Shown: positions 22,233 through 33,359, counted from the stretch's first letter. The stretch is DNA of 64,000 nucleotides from Cryptomeria japonica (GCF_030272615.1 NC_081405.1:654060920-654124919), one strand, 5' to 3'. Notes: generated by a model not told the origin, from the letters alone. Numbers and translations are program-made.

Positions 22233-23798
22233 TGTTGGCATTACAATAAGTTTGTTGGTATGATGATATTGAGAAGGTTGTTGGAGATTGATGATATAAT
22301 TGATAAAGGATGATTACTGTCTTAATAATATTATTTTGTCATTGATGTCAAGCAATTGATTTTTTGATTCAGTATGATGTTGCCATATCTTAAAGAGTAT
22401 GTTTTGATGATTATAAAGATGTCAGTAAGTGACACAAAAAGAATGTGAAAATGAAGGGAAGTAATAAGTTATTCAATGGGCAACTATAACCGAGTTAGAC
22501 AGTGATGAGATTTTGATATTTTGATTGTTTTGATATCCTATATATGTGTATTCGAAGACTGATAAGAAGGAGATAAGATTTCATGCAACAGAATGAGTAA
22601 AGGTTTGATACTGTTCTATTTTACTGAGCAAGGACGTATTCGGTAAACACCAAGGTTATCAGTGTCGGTTAAAGAAGAAAGAAGTTACTGAGTGTCATCA
22701 ACAAGAAAAGCTATCGAGATAGTGATTGAGACGAATATAGTATGTCTACCGAGTAAAGTTCAGTATTTACCGAGTATCAACCGAGCAATAACAAAATGCA
22801 TTGGATGAATAAATACATTATTGAATGAAGGATGCCAATGAGCTAGAGATTTATAGAAGATTGGAATGTCATGCAAGAAGTTTGTTAAGGATCAATGGCA
22901 ATGAAAATTCAAGAGTTAGATCTACAACATAGATTGAATGGTCATAACCAAGCACAAGCACCAAGGAAGGAATACAAGTTTCAAGGCAAGATAAAATGTT
23001 TTTCAGTTCAAAGGATTCAATGAACCTAGTCAAGTTTGAAGATCTGATAGCTAAGATTAATCATGGGAAATGTGATTAAGGAGATTAAAAGGTTAGGAAT
23101 TGCTTATAAATAAAGAAAAGTTGATGAACAAAGTATGTGGGCAAATAGAAGAGCAATGATACTGCAGAGGTGATTACCGAGTACAGAAGATTGAAGATCT
23201 GATTGGAGAACAGATTGAGAAGCCTAGCAAGGAGGAAGATAAGTCTTATGACAAGATTATTTTGAGAACATAGAGTCTGCTTTAACATTTTAGATGTGAA
23301 GTTGCAGATATATTTTATTACTATTATTTATTTTTGTAAGTGACAGGAAATCTCTTAACCGAGTGGACCTAACAGTCTTATTTGTAAATCCTTTAGCAAG
23401 GTAACATTCTGAATGAGTGTTTGAAATCCTTTGACAAGGCCACTTCTAACAAAGTGCAAGACTCTGATAAATCTAAGGGAAATCCCTTGACCGGGTCACA
23501 TTTAGCAATGTGTTTATGTAATCTTTAATAATATTGGCTTTTAACCAAGCATACTCTAGAAGAGTATATTTTCTTTGTGGGTCCAAAATCCCACAGTGGT
23601 TTTTTCCTATTTGGGTTTCCATGTTAAATCTGTTGTTAAATGTGTTTTGATGTTTTAAGTTTATCAGTTTATGAGTTTGAATGATTTATAGTCATAGTTG
23701 CATATCAAGTAAGTTCTACCGAGGTTGAATCTAATGAATATTTTGAATTGTGAGTTTATCTAATTCACCCCCCCCCCCCCCCTCTCATCTAACTAACA
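22233..23798 (+). repeat. Element B 3' LTR
   Basis: 1566 bp, TG...CA, followed by TSD AGTAG. TATA box at 23105-23112. The poly-C run near 23768 is longer than in the left LTR. It keeps many ACCGAG words that read ACTGAG or similar in the left copy. Confidence 0.92.
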
Positions 23799-23803
23799 AG
23801 TAG

Positions 23804-23945
23804 TAGTATGGAGAAAAATGTATAGATGAGATCATTTTCTCAGGGGAAGCACTCTTTTTTTTTTATCAAGTTTTGGACTTCATTTTTGGATATCAATTTT
23901 GGGATTTTTCTCATGAGTGTTTCCATGAATGCCAAAGGGAGAGAT
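23804..23945 (+). other. Element C 3' tail and polypurine tract
   Basis: Continues the C internal region after B. TTCTCAGGGGAAGCAC and the purine run GCCAAAGGGAGAGAT (ending 23945) match the copia tail before an LTR. Confidence 0.75.
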
Positions 23946-24835
23946 TGTTGGCATTCTACACTCAGGTGAGAATAGTTGCTATTGTCATTGATGGCAATTA
24001 ATTGGTAATATGGTTCATAGCATACACCAGCAACAAACATCATCTACCAGCACCAGCAGACATAATAAGATTATTCACACCAGCACCTAGTCTACATTGA
24101 CAGAAGATCTTACCGACACCCCAGCCGACATGGAAATTATATTGTTTTGTATTGTAATTATATTGTATAGCCGACATGATGTATTGTAAAGACTCATATA
24201 TGTGTGAGATCTTATAGGTCATTTAGAAAGTGACATAGGTATGTAAAAAGTGTGTTAGGTATGCGAAATATGTATAGATGATTAATGCAAGTGGATTATG
24301 AGAGAGAATATCTCTATATGCATTTTGATGTAATAATTATGATGAGCGCATAAGAGCAGAGAAGAGAGAAGAAAGGTTTATGGAAAAGGTATTTGACAGA
24401 GCTTAAACCGGTACCGAATCAAACATTGTAGATGCTATTTTGAGCAGTCCATTGTCATTGGATTTAATCATCAAATTTTGTAGTCAGTGTGACTCCTTTT
24501 TGTGATTGAGAAATGAGCTCTAGGTTGTTGGCCTTCCTACATGTGCAGGCCCCTATTGTATCAGTAATATTTATTTATATTGGCTAGTGAGTAAATATTG
24601 TGGGTCACAAATCCCACCGAGGTTTTTCCCCTACTGAGTTTCCTTGCCAAAATATCTTGTGCTATGGCGTGCATTGATGTTGTCTCTCTTATTTCTCTTT
24701 ATTTCTTTATTGCTTGTTTACCGGTACATTGATATGGGTTGTAAAGTTTCAAACAAGTTTAAATATTTCATATACCAATTAGACACTGATTCACCCCCCC
24801 TCTCAGTGTCTTTGGGACTGATCAAGTGTCTAACA
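23946..24835 (+). repeat. Element C 3' LTR
   Basis: 890 bp from TGTTGGCATTCTAC to GTGTCTAACA. It has the copia LTR ending with CACCCCCCCTCTCAG shortly before the end and three RCCGAC words (24112, 24124, 24170). CTAAC follows and may be the TSD, but the left partner is not in view. Confidence 0.75.
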
Positions 24836-25258
24836 CTAACTAGGTGACACATTAGCTTGTGTTTTGAAATCTCATAGCTAGGTATCTCCTAATAAGCCTA
24901 GTCCTAACATGCCTTATTGTAATATCTCTTAACCGAGCTAAGGCACTCTTAACTAGGCTAAAGCACTTTTAACCGGGTGTCACTCCTAATAGGGTGTTGT
25001 ATGACCTTAACCAATCAAATCTCTATACTGTAGATAGTTGATCTTTGTGGGTACTAATTCCCATTGTAGTTTTTCCCATTTGGGTTTCCACGTGAAAATC
25101 ATTGTGTTATGAGTTGCATGCTTTATTGGGTGTTTTTTTATGTTGTTATATTTCTTGCATGCATATTCATTTTCAAGTTTGTTAAAGCAGTGATTATATT
25201 TATATTGTTTTTTCTTGCACCGATTCATCCCCCCTCTCAGTGCCTTATAAGTTTATCA
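24836..25258 (+). repeat. Element D 5' LTR remnant
   Basis: Resembles the second half of the B LTR in style (AACCGAGCTAAGG, GGGTGTCAC, TTTGTGGGTAC, GGTTTCCACGTG, CCCCCCTCTCAGTGCC) and ends CA just before a primer-binding site. Confidence 0.7.
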
Positions 25259-25260
25259 AT

Positions 25261-25273
25261 TGGTATCAAAGCC
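25261..25273 (+). other. Element D primer-binding site
   Basis: TGGTATCAAAGCC, one base from the canonical initiator-Met site. Confidence 0.8.
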
Positions 25274-25320
25274 TAATTCCCTTAAGGCTTAACCACTTGG
25301 GAAGGATCCTTAAGGCTATC

Positions 25321-26600
25321 ATGGGGGATATGTGTTATAAGGAGCTTTCTAACTGGCTTGTAGAATCTGAAGAAGCCCTAGTTGAGCTGAGGGTCAAGTA
25401 TAAAGTTTCATTGGCTAAGAGGAGAGAGCTAGCTGAACAATTGTTTGAACTTAGTGAAAATAGTTCATTTGAGGAAGTAGACATTGATGCATTAGCTAAT
25501 GAGGTGGAAAAGTTGAATGATGAGAAGTCAAATCTGAGAACAGAGCTTGAAGCCCTAACCATCAAGATGAGTTGGAAGCCAGTAGGACTGTTGAAGACAA
25601 AATCAGAGAGAAAGAGCATGAGATCTTTAAACTAAATCAAGAGGCTGGAACCCTTACTGCATATCTTAAGCCTTACTACATATCTTCAAGAGGAAAAAGA
25701 AGAAAAAGAGGAAGTGAAAGATGATCTAAACATGGCTATGTCTCTTAGAGAAATACTTATGAAAAAGAATGAAGATCTTACTAAGGAGTTGGCTGATGCT
25801 AATGAGATATTTTCTAAATACAACAACAACACTGTTATGCTTGATGAGAAGATTCAGTCACAGAGGCAGAAAGGAGAGACACATGGCTTGGGTTACACAA
25901 CTTTTGAGAAAGAAGAGCCATCTGGTACTAAGGACATCATGCGTGGAGATAAATCTAAACCTAAGAATAAGAAAACCACTCATAAGAAAATCATACAAAC
26001 CAATATGCTTTAACTCTCATAAGGTAGGTTATACTGCTAATGTTTGTAGAAGTAGGTCCAATAATGTTAATGGTTATAGACATAATACATATGACTGATA
26101 TATGCCTAGCAGTTTTAATGGTTATTGCTACAATTGCAACAAGTATGGGAATAGAGCTATTGAGTGTAGGTCTGGAGTGAATAATTAGAGATCTTACATG
26201 AATCAGAGGTCTGGTGGTGATTAGCAGAGACCTTATGTAAACCAGTCTAGTCCATATAAAAAAGAGAATAGATGGAATGTGACTTGTTCAATCTGTCACA
26301 ACTATGGTCATGTTGCTTTGAATTTTCAAAGAAGAAATGGTAGAGACAATGTTGGATCCTAGAGAGCATTTTAAATGACATGTTTTCATTGTCACAAACT
26401 GGGACACCTTGCAAAGTTTTGCAGAGCTAGAATGAACCAACCGGTTAATCAGTCTGCTAACCAAAAAGGAAAGAAGAAGGTTGATGTGGATGAAACTAGA
26501 AGAGAGGTGAATAAGATTTGGAGGAATAAAAGTGAGGAGAAACCATTGGAAGATTCTAATTCTTCATATAGTGTGGAGAATTCCTCACTGGTAAACTAAG
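25321..26600 (+). pseudogene. gag: Element D coiled-coil protein with four CCHC zinc knuckles
   Basis: An ATG at 25321 starts a Glu/Lys/Leu-rich coiled coil (about residues 10-100), broken by a stop near 25633 and a frameshift near 26005. Four knuckles follow. CFNSHKVGYTANVC (about 26010) and CYNCNKYGNRAIEC (about 26128) each lack one ligand. CSICHNYGHVALNF (about 26288) has its last Cys changed. CFHCHKLGHLAKFC (26381-26422) is perfect. Stops lie between them. The design is the C-terminal half of a copia Gag without the usual N-terminal capsid part, since it begins right after the primer site. RNA binding is the likely role. Confidence 0.72.
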
Positions 26601-27062
26601 CTATCTATAAAGCTTAGGGGGAGCATATTATGAGATCTATTTTTGGACCCCCTGAATGATTGTGCGGTGAGTCAAATCTTCATATATTGATGCATTATGA
26701 TGTTATGAAGAGTATTTGTGATCTAACTAGTATACTGTATGTGTTATGAGAACTAGTAACAAGTTTTATGGTTGAACGATGATTAGGGTAAGTTCAATCA
26801 GTATTGCATTTAATGCAGTTTGTAAAAGGTAAATAAAAGGATGTTTTACGGTTTCATTTGTTACCTTGAATTCTCGAGAGCACATTTGTAGAGCGACTAA
26901 AGCATAGAAGAGAATTAAACTTCTACCTTGGCAAATTTGATAGCTGATCATGAACATTTGGGAAGAAGTGAATCGATGAAAGAGCATTCAAACAGGAAAC
27001 CCTAGCTGCGAAGAAGTTGAAAGGTATTTATCTAAAAATATAATTGTGTTTGAAGTATCAAA
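26601..27062 (+). other. Element D spacer between knuckle frame and orphan frame
   Basis: No gene. It opens with a purine word (GCTTAGGGGGAGCATATTATGAG) and is AT-rich. Its 3' part (about 26850-27060) resembles in layout the segment just upstream of the element C orphan start and may be its promoter or leader. Confidence 0.5.
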
Positions 27063-27487
27063 ATGGACACACCACACTTTGTTGATGTTATTGAAAGGCC
27101 TCGACTGGAATTCAAGAGGCATCCTCATAAGTCGATGGAAAATGATCCAGCTAGAGCCCTATCCAGCATACCCTGTGGTATTTTGCATGTCAAAGACATC
27201 CAATCTTACATTCATTGCAAACTAGAGGATTTGGCAACTTTTGCAATCTTTAATCAATACTAAACACTGTGTGATGAACAAGGAGTGATAACGGATCAAT
27301 TCAAAAGGGTTATCGATAAAGGTTTTCATCATGCTGTGAACTTTCTTGATGAATTTGAAGAAGACCATATCATATATGTTTTGAGCAGGATACATGATTA
27401 GTTTATGTGGTTAGATTGACCACATAAGATTACAAAGGAAGCTATTCATGTTGTCACCAAATTATGGGCTACCGGTGAAGTTCATGT
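27063..27487 (+). pseudogene. Element D orphan protein, N-terminal fragment
   Basis: An ATG at 27063 begins a frame homologous to the C orphan protein. Shared blocks include YIHCKLEDL against YIHCNIESL, IIYVLSRIHD against VHYVLSRVHE, FMWLD, and KITKEAI. Stops occur near 27260, 27400 and 27417. The homology ends abruptly at the G insertion near 27487, before the Lys-rich half. Having the protein in two elements with different LTRs shows it is a conserved part of these elements, not chance. Function unknown. Confidence 0.65.
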
Positions 27488-28255
27488 TGTTTATGGTAAA
27501 AATGGAAACAACAATATTGAAAGACTAAATGAATTCAACCACAAAACCCTAGCCTAACAACAACAAAGATCCACTATAACATATGAAGATTACCTAAGAC
27601 AATGAAAATCAACAAAATCACAAAGATTATACCATCACATGTCCAATAGGGCTTGAATCTCCATTATTCCTATCTCCATTGATCTTGCTTGATATATTTT
27701 CTCTTAGATTTTATGTGTGCACAAGAGCTCAACAAAGAACGAAAATGTGGTTGATAGCTAGATCGCATATGAAAGTTCAAATGCTAGAATGCTTGGGAGG
27801 ATAGATAATGAAGGAAGTATCTCCTTATATAGAAGACACTGTAAGAAATGGAGGGATAAGATTGAGAGGTGTAAAAGATAAATAGTCGGCTAGGATTAGA
27901 AGGTAGGTAGAAGAAATAAGAAAATAATGAGAGGGTAGGTAGTGTAGGAATTAAGAGATGAATGGCATGTGTCATGGGTAGAAAATCTTAATGAATTAAT
28001 TAAATAAATAAAGATTTAATTAATTAATAGAAGAAGTGGGATCAATTAAAGAAATAAAATATTTATTCAATTTAGGAAAAAGGATAATTTAAATAAATAA
28101 ATGTATTTATTTAAATGAGGAAAAAGGCTAGAAAAGGATAAATGAATTAATTAAATAAATAAAGATTTATTCAATTAATAGAAGAATTAGGCTTAAAATA
28201 ATTAAATAAATAAAAATATTTATTTAATTAGACAGGACAATTTTAGGTGTCTACA
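27488..28255 (-). repeat. Element G 3' LTR
   Basis: Ends TGTCTACA next to the polypurine tract. The outer end is placed at TGTTTATGGTAAAAATGG by comparison with E's TGTATGTGGGAAAAGTGG; this end is uncertain by a few bases. A minus-strand TATA box TATATAAG lies at 27831-27824. Its inner third (27985-28235) is a tract of AATTAATTAAATAAATAAA-type repeats. Confidence 0.75.
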
Positions 28256-28275
28256 TTTTGCCCCTCTTTGAGACA
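28256..28275 (-). other. Element G polypurine tract
   Basis: The minus strand CAAAGAGGGGCAAAA directly precedes TGTAGACACC, the LTR start; it matches E's tract. Confidence 0.85.
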
Positions 28276-28570
28276 ATGCAGCTTGTTGCATTGTTTCAAA
28301 GAAGATAAGATGAACCGATACAAAGTTTCCCCAAGATGGTAATGATATGCCCCCTCAAGAGATTGGATGAAAATGTGTGAAAACGATCACAGACAATCTC
28401 TCAATAAGAAAGAAAGGATAGAGTGATAGAATCACGGGATAAAGAAGACTCACTCGGGAGACTAGGGATAGGGTAGTCTATAAGATAGACTACGAGGGAA
28501 AAACATCCTCATTGTCATCCACACACCTAAGAGATCAGAGTATAGAGAGAGAAGAGAGCAGTCAACAATA
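28276..28570 (+). other. Presumed promoter and leader of the G antisense PMD gene
   Basis: No gene. It contains a perfect 9-bp inverted repeat GTAGTCTAT/ATAGACTAC with a 3-bp loop at 28473-28493. No TATA box as good as that of E is seen; TATAGAGAG near 28532 is a weak candidate. Confidence 0.45.
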
Positions 28571-28636
28571 ATGGCATTGGTGCACAGATTCAATTGTGTT
28601 CGCCGATATTAGAGGCCAACAGATGCACAAGAGCCA
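28571..28636 (+). pseudogene. Element G PMD gene, exon 1
   Basis: ATG at 28571, 22 codons, then splice donor GTGAGT at 28637. It aligns with the E exon 1: both are rich in Arg and share a RY.RP core before a Pro at the donor. A TAG after RRY (TGG or CGG in the ancestor) breaks it. The intron is split by element F. Confidence 0.6.
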
Positions 28637-28650
28637 GTGAGTACCATAAA

Positions 28651-28655
28651 ACCTC
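28651..28655. repeat. Left target-site duplication of element F (ACCTC)
   Basis: ACCTC here and at 53560-53564 brackets element F exactly. Confidence 0.9.
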
Positions 28656-29730
28656 TGTTGGTATTTTGGATATGTTGATATGGTTTTTTCATTGATGTCA
28701 ACACTTGTGATCGCTTGTCAATACTTATTAGCACTTGGAGATTTTGGTTATGTTAACCGACAAAATAGAGACTTATGCAAGTCACTGATATTTGGTTCAC
28801 CAGCAGATTATATTGTTCATCGACATTTGGAATGACTTGGAAACTACTTGGTTATGTCGAAGACATTATTCGATCACTTGGTTTTGGCGATTTGATTAAC
28901 TGTTTATTCGGGTTTGCATATTTGTTGTTACCGACAAATAGGTCTAGGATAAGCACCGACAAACTTATCTATTCCAGATCAGCACGACATGTTATGGAAA
29001 TGATTTATTATTATTGTAAATGCATTGAGCCGACATCATGCATCGAATATTGATTTGTTTGCAATTGATTTTATTGTAACATCTTTTAGTGAGCCAACCT
29101 ATTCAATTGGTCTTAGGTTATGGTATATATGTAAGATCTTATTTGTAAGATCGAAATAAGAAGAAAGATTGTGAATGCGAAAAGGATTGCAATAAGGTAT
29201 ATTCGAAAATAAGCAGAGCTATACATGCAGACATCATTTGAAGGTTGAAGGAAGGATTTGTGAAGGCAATTGGAACTTAACTAGTACTAAATCTAGCATA
29301 TGAAGATGCTATCTTGTGCAGTACATTATTATTGGATTTAACTATCCAATTGTAGTTAGTGTGACTCTCATTTTGTGATTGAGCAGTGAGGTCTAGGCAG
29401 CTGGCCTTTTTGCGTGTGCAGAATCCATATTGTACAACACATACTATCTGCAATAGTATCATTTGATTGTGGGTAAGGCTTCCCACCATGGTTTTTCCCC
29501 TCACAAGGTTTCCACATACAAACATTTGTGTTATGTGTTGTGGATGTTATTGTATTTTTGTTTCATGCATTAATCTTTACCAGTATTGCAATTAACTGTT
29601 AAAATTGTCTACCAACATAAAGTTTGGTTTACCAGTATTAAGCATTAAGTTATGGTTAAGTTAAATTTTGGTTGAATTTATTGGACAACTGATTCACCCC
29701 CCCACTCTTAGTTGTCTCCGGGACCTAACA
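28656..29730 (+). repeat. Element F 5' LTR
   Basis: 1075 bp, ending GGGACCTAACA. Contains four RCCGAC words at 28756, 28930, 28955 and 29029. Has a 21-bp stretch near 28707 that the right LTR lacks. Confidence 0.9.
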
Positions 29731-29732
29731 AT

Positions 29733-29745
29733 TGGTATTAGAGCC
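29733..29745 (+). other. Element F primer-binding site, one mutation
   Basis: TGGTATTAGAGCC differs from the initiator-Met site by CAG to TAG. Confidence 0.85.
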
Positions 29746-29784
29746 TAGTCCTCTTTTTGCAGAAGTTTAACAACTTGAGGAGAT

Positions 29785-30720
29785 TTGATGTCTTCTAACT
29801 ATTTCAGGAAGGACAGTCTGAAACTTGATGGAACTAACTATGGCATATGGAAGATCAGGATAAAAACACACTTGAATTGCATTGGAAAGGATATATGGGA
29901 GGTTACAAAGAATGTCTATACTGCCCCTACTCCCAGTCAGCCTAATCCACCAACCTTAGGAAAAGATGAGGAAAATGATTGCAAAGCAAGAGAAGCACTT
30001 TTGAACACATTGTAAGATCAGCAAGTCATGGGATTGTCAGATAGATCTACTGCTAAAGATATTTGGGACAAATTGGAAACATTGAATGAAGGAGATTCCA
30101 CAGTCAAAATTGCAAAACTTGAATGCTTCCAGGTCAGGCATGAAAGTCTGAAAATGGAAGAAGAAGAAAGAATTTTTTCTTTTATGGAAAGAGTAAATAA
30201 AATTGTTTTGGGTATACAATGTTGTGGAGGAACCTTAAGTGAAGATGAGATTATTTATAAAGTCTTAAGAGCTTTGCCACCGACATATAAAATGAAAGTT
30301 ACTACTATAAATGAATTAAGAACAATGCTTAATGCATCAATATCTAGAGACACTTTGGTTGGAAAACTTTCAGCTTTTGAGCTTGAGGAATTTGGTCGTG
30401 TTACTACTATCAATACAGATCTAGCTTTCAAGGCATCATCATCAACTACATCATCATCATTATTTTCTGATAAATCTGATTGGAAAGCCTTCTATGCAAG
30501 AGAACTTGAAGAAAGGAGAGAAAATGAATAACTTGAAGAACTTGAAGCACTATTTGCAAGGAAAATGCCTAAAGGTCCAATTGCAAGTAAGTATGAAGGT
30601 AAAGCACCCTTTAAATGTTTTAACTATAATAAGATTGGTCATATGGCATCTAGATGTCCTCATAGACATGCAAGATTAAGAGAAGAAGCTAAAAGAACAT
30701 ATAAGCCTAACCTTGACTAT
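29785..30720 (+). pseudogene. gag: Element F gag (copia)
   Basis: Start at ATG 29788, giving MSSNYFRKDSLKLDGTNYG, followed by W....... to MGLSDRSTAKDIWDKLE and KVLRALPP, the copia UBN2 Gag pattern. Stops at 30013 (TAA from CAA) and 30529 (TAA). The zinc knuckle CFNYNKIGHMASRC (about 30616-30657) lost its second Cys to Tyr. A Ser-rich stretch and a charged tail precede the knuckle. Homologous to the B gag but from a different lineage. Confidence 0.88.
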
Positions 30721-31250
30721 AAGAAATGCAAATTTAAGAAGAATAGAGACAAATCTTGTTATTATGCTGATGAAGGAGTCACTGATGATTCTGATGAGGA
30801 TCCGATAGACAATGAATGGGCTTTTGTTGCTATAACAGAAGATCAACCGACACCTACTATTCAACTGGTAGAGAAGGCCCTAGCAGCTAAAGTTGAAGAT
30901 AAGGATGAATGGATTATTGATTCAGGATGTTCACATCACATGACTGGTGATAAGAGTAAATTCTTAACCTTTTAGGAATACAATGGAGGTCTAGTAAGCT
31001 TTGGAGATGACAAAGCTTGTTCGATCAAAGGAAAAGGAACTATATCTTTTTATGGTAGGCACAATACTGATAATGTTTACTATGTTGAAGGTTTGAAGCA
31101 TAATCTTTTGAGTGTTGGTCAATTAGTTGAGAAAGGATTTCAGTTACAATTCAAGAATGGTAAATGCAAAATCTTAAACAAAACTAGTTTGGAAATTGCA
31201 ATTGGTAATCAGACTAGAGGTAATATCTTTCATTTGAACAATAATGAGAA
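30721..31250 (+). pseudogene. Element F protease region
   Basis: Contains WIIDSGCSHHMTGDKSK at about 30909-30960, an intact copia protease active site. A TAG at 30973 follows. The next block (YVEGLKHNLLSVGQL, then GNIFHLN) is the GAG-pre-integrase region, with a frameshift near 31290. Confidence 0.88.
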
Positions 31251-31253
31251 AGC

Positions 31254-31988
31254 ATGTTTGATTGCACATATGATGAAAGTTGGTTATGGCATAAGAGACT
31301 TTGTCATGTAAATTTTGATTGCATTATGAAAATCAGTACTACTAAGGCAGTTAGAGATTTACCTAAGATTGTTAAACCTCACAATTTGGTATGTAAGGAA
31401 TATCAATTTGGAAAGAAAGTTAGAGCATCTTTCAAGAGTATTCCAGAGAAGTCTAACAATGTTCTTGATTTAATTCATACTGAATTATGTGGTCTAGCAA
31501 GAACTAGAAGTATACAAGGAGATAGGTACTTTATGCTAATCATTGATGAGTATTCTAGAATGTGTTGGGTTACTTTTCTTAGAGAAAAAATTGAAGCATT
31601 TGGGAAATTCAAACTATTCAAAGTGATGGTAGAAAATGAAACCGGCAATAAAATCAAATATTTGAGATTAGATCAAGGAGGTGAATTCACATCTAAGGAA
31701 TTTAATGCATTCTATGAAGTGAATGGGATCAGAAGACAGTTGTCAGCACCTAGGACACCCCAGCAGAATGGAGTTGTGGAAAGCAAAAACATAACTATCT
31801 TGGATGCATCCACAAGTATGATATCAGAAGAAAATATACCTCATATATACTGGACAGAAGCGGTCAATACAGTTGTTTATACATTCAACAGAGTTCACAT
31901 TAGAGGAGAAACTGGTAAGACCGCACATGAACTATGGTTTGGTAATACTCCTACTCTTAAATATTTCAGAATATTTGGAAGTAAATAC
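31254..31988 (+). pseudogene. Element F integrase, part before the E insertion
   Basis: Zinc-binding region WHKRLCHVNF and VCKEYQFGK, the last with Cys to Tyr. The catalytic region reads HTELCGL (first Asp replaced by Glu), IDEYSRM, GGEF and NGVVESKN (catalytic Glu). It stops at FGSKY, where E is inserted between two AATAC copies. Confidence 0.88.
31984..31988. repeat. Left target-site duplication of element E (AATAC)
   Basis: AATAC here and at 50180-50184. Joining the flanks restores the F integrase frame (GSKY then YIRRDE). Confidence 0.92.
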
Positions 31989-33359
31989 TAGTCCACACAC
32001 ACACATGGGACTTCTTGGTGCAAGCTATGGAGTAACGTAGTATTACTCAGCTTCCCAAGGAGGGTCCCATGGTTCTCTATCTCACAATGTCCCTCAAACC
32101 AATGTAAGAACGAGGGATGCTTTGGTATATTTTAGTATGAAATGGATGTTAAGCTATGTATGATCTTAGAAATGTAATAAACTAGATGATAAGATGACAA
32201 GATTAGTATGAATACTATCCTAGCATACTATATTTAGTCTATGATTGAGCTAAAATGATAAAGAAATTATTCTAAACATGCATATTAGTCTAATTCCTGA
32301 TCTAAAAGAGGCTAAATGAGGAGCATATATGAAATGAGAAAGCTTGAAAGAATTTGAGCATAAGTGTAATACTTCAAATTTTGAAAGATGATTTTTTTTT
32401 TAAATGGAGGAATGAGGGCTCTATTTATAGCATAAACAGGGCAATGGATGGTCAAGATTGAATTGTTTAATCAAGGGCTGAGTTTGAAAGTTAGGGATCC
32501 ATGTGCACAATTGGCACCAATGAAATGGTGACAAGTGTCAATATAGGATTGGGTTGAGAGAAGGGGTTGGAGGCATTAAAGGCCTGAGAAGACCTCATGG
32601 TTATCTAGAGGGTAAGGGTCAAGTCTAAGTTAGGATTACCCAATGGATTAAGACTTAATCCAAGGATAAACCTTTGTGCAAATGATTAAGAAATAATCAT
32701 GGTCAAAGCATTAAAGGCCTGATGAGACCCTTGGGTTGGATGAAGGTTGAGTCAAAACAAATGTTTTAACCATGTAGGAGGGTTTGAGTTAACCATTAAT
32801 GGTTATTGGAGACTTTGGGGATTAAGTGGTTGAAGGTTGAAAGCCTTCAATGGTTTTCAAAGACTTTGAGCCATTTAGTGGTTGAAGGTTGAAAGCCTTT
32901 AATGGTTATCAAAGACTTTGAGGTTTTGAGAAGTGACTTCCCTTTGCTTAGGGATGTGACAAAGTTTAGAGGGGGGGTTAGGTTAATTAGAAGCGATTAG
33001 AAGATTCTAGAAGGGATTAGAAAGGGGTTTGGAATTTTGCAAGTGGATGGAGGGATAATAGGATTTAATTGAAATAAAGTATTTCATTCAATTTGGTTGC
33101 AATTAAATAAATTAGATTTATTCAATTTAGGATAACTATTTAATTAAATTTGAATTTAATTAAAAGTGGATAGGGGGGATTTAATTGAATAAAATGATTT
33201 ATTCATTAAATGGATATAGTGAATTTAATTTAAATAAATTGAGTAATTTACTTAATTAAATAGAGGAATGTGGGTTATTTAATTAAATTGGATTTAATTA
33301 AATAGAGAAATGAACATAAAATATTCATTTAGGAATATGGTCATTTTTATACGTCTACA
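31989..33359 (-). repeat. Element E 3' LTR (left copy), missing its outer 56 bp
   Basis: Starts at TAGTCCACAC directly after the AATAC duplication, whereas the right LTR has 56 more bases before this word. Also lacks about 45 bp present at 48880-48925. TATA box (minus) TATAAATA at 32429-32422. The inner end has AATTTAATTAAA-type repeats (33060-33310). Confidence 0.92.

Larger units (their letters stand above)
8229..23798 (+). mobile_element. Element B: Ty1/copia retrotransposon, interrupted by element A
   Basis: B has TG...CA ends, LTRs of about 1.56 kb, a TSD of AGTAG, an initiator-Met primer-binding site, a polypurine tract, and the copia order gag, protease, integrase, RT, RNase H. Without A it is about 7.7 kb. 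Every domain is recognisable, but the frame has at least five stops and four frameshifts, so it is dead. LTR differences are frequent and often transitions at ACCGAG versus ACTGAG. It lies inside element C and is host to the nested element A. Confidence 0.93.
4788..24835 (+). mobile_element. Element C: non-autonomous copia-like LTR element with an orphan protein, 5' end not seen
   Basis: C is recognised by an internal region (4788-8223) carrying an orphan pseudogene. It is followed by the copia-type tail phrase TTGATGTCAAAGGGGG, and after the inserted element B by 23804-23945, a polypurine tract and an LTR beginning TGTTGGCATT. B sits between two AGTAG copies (8224-8228 and 23799-23803); removing B restores a continuous copia-style 3' region. 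No gag, protease, integrase or RT is seen in C. Its start is placed at the orphan frame only because no 5' LTR is visible; the real boundary is unknown. Confidence 0.65.
24836..27487 (+). mobile_element. Element D: copia-like non-autonomous element, left and right parts missing
   Basis: A 5'-truncated LTR (24836-25258) is followed by an initiator-Met-like primer site, a coiled-coil and zinc-knuckle frame, a spacer, and the start of the same orphan protein as in element C. It is cut at about 27488 by gypsy element G; the rest is beyond the window. No protease, integrase or RT is seen. Probably C inserted in the D LTR, which would explain the truncation. Confidence 0.6.
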
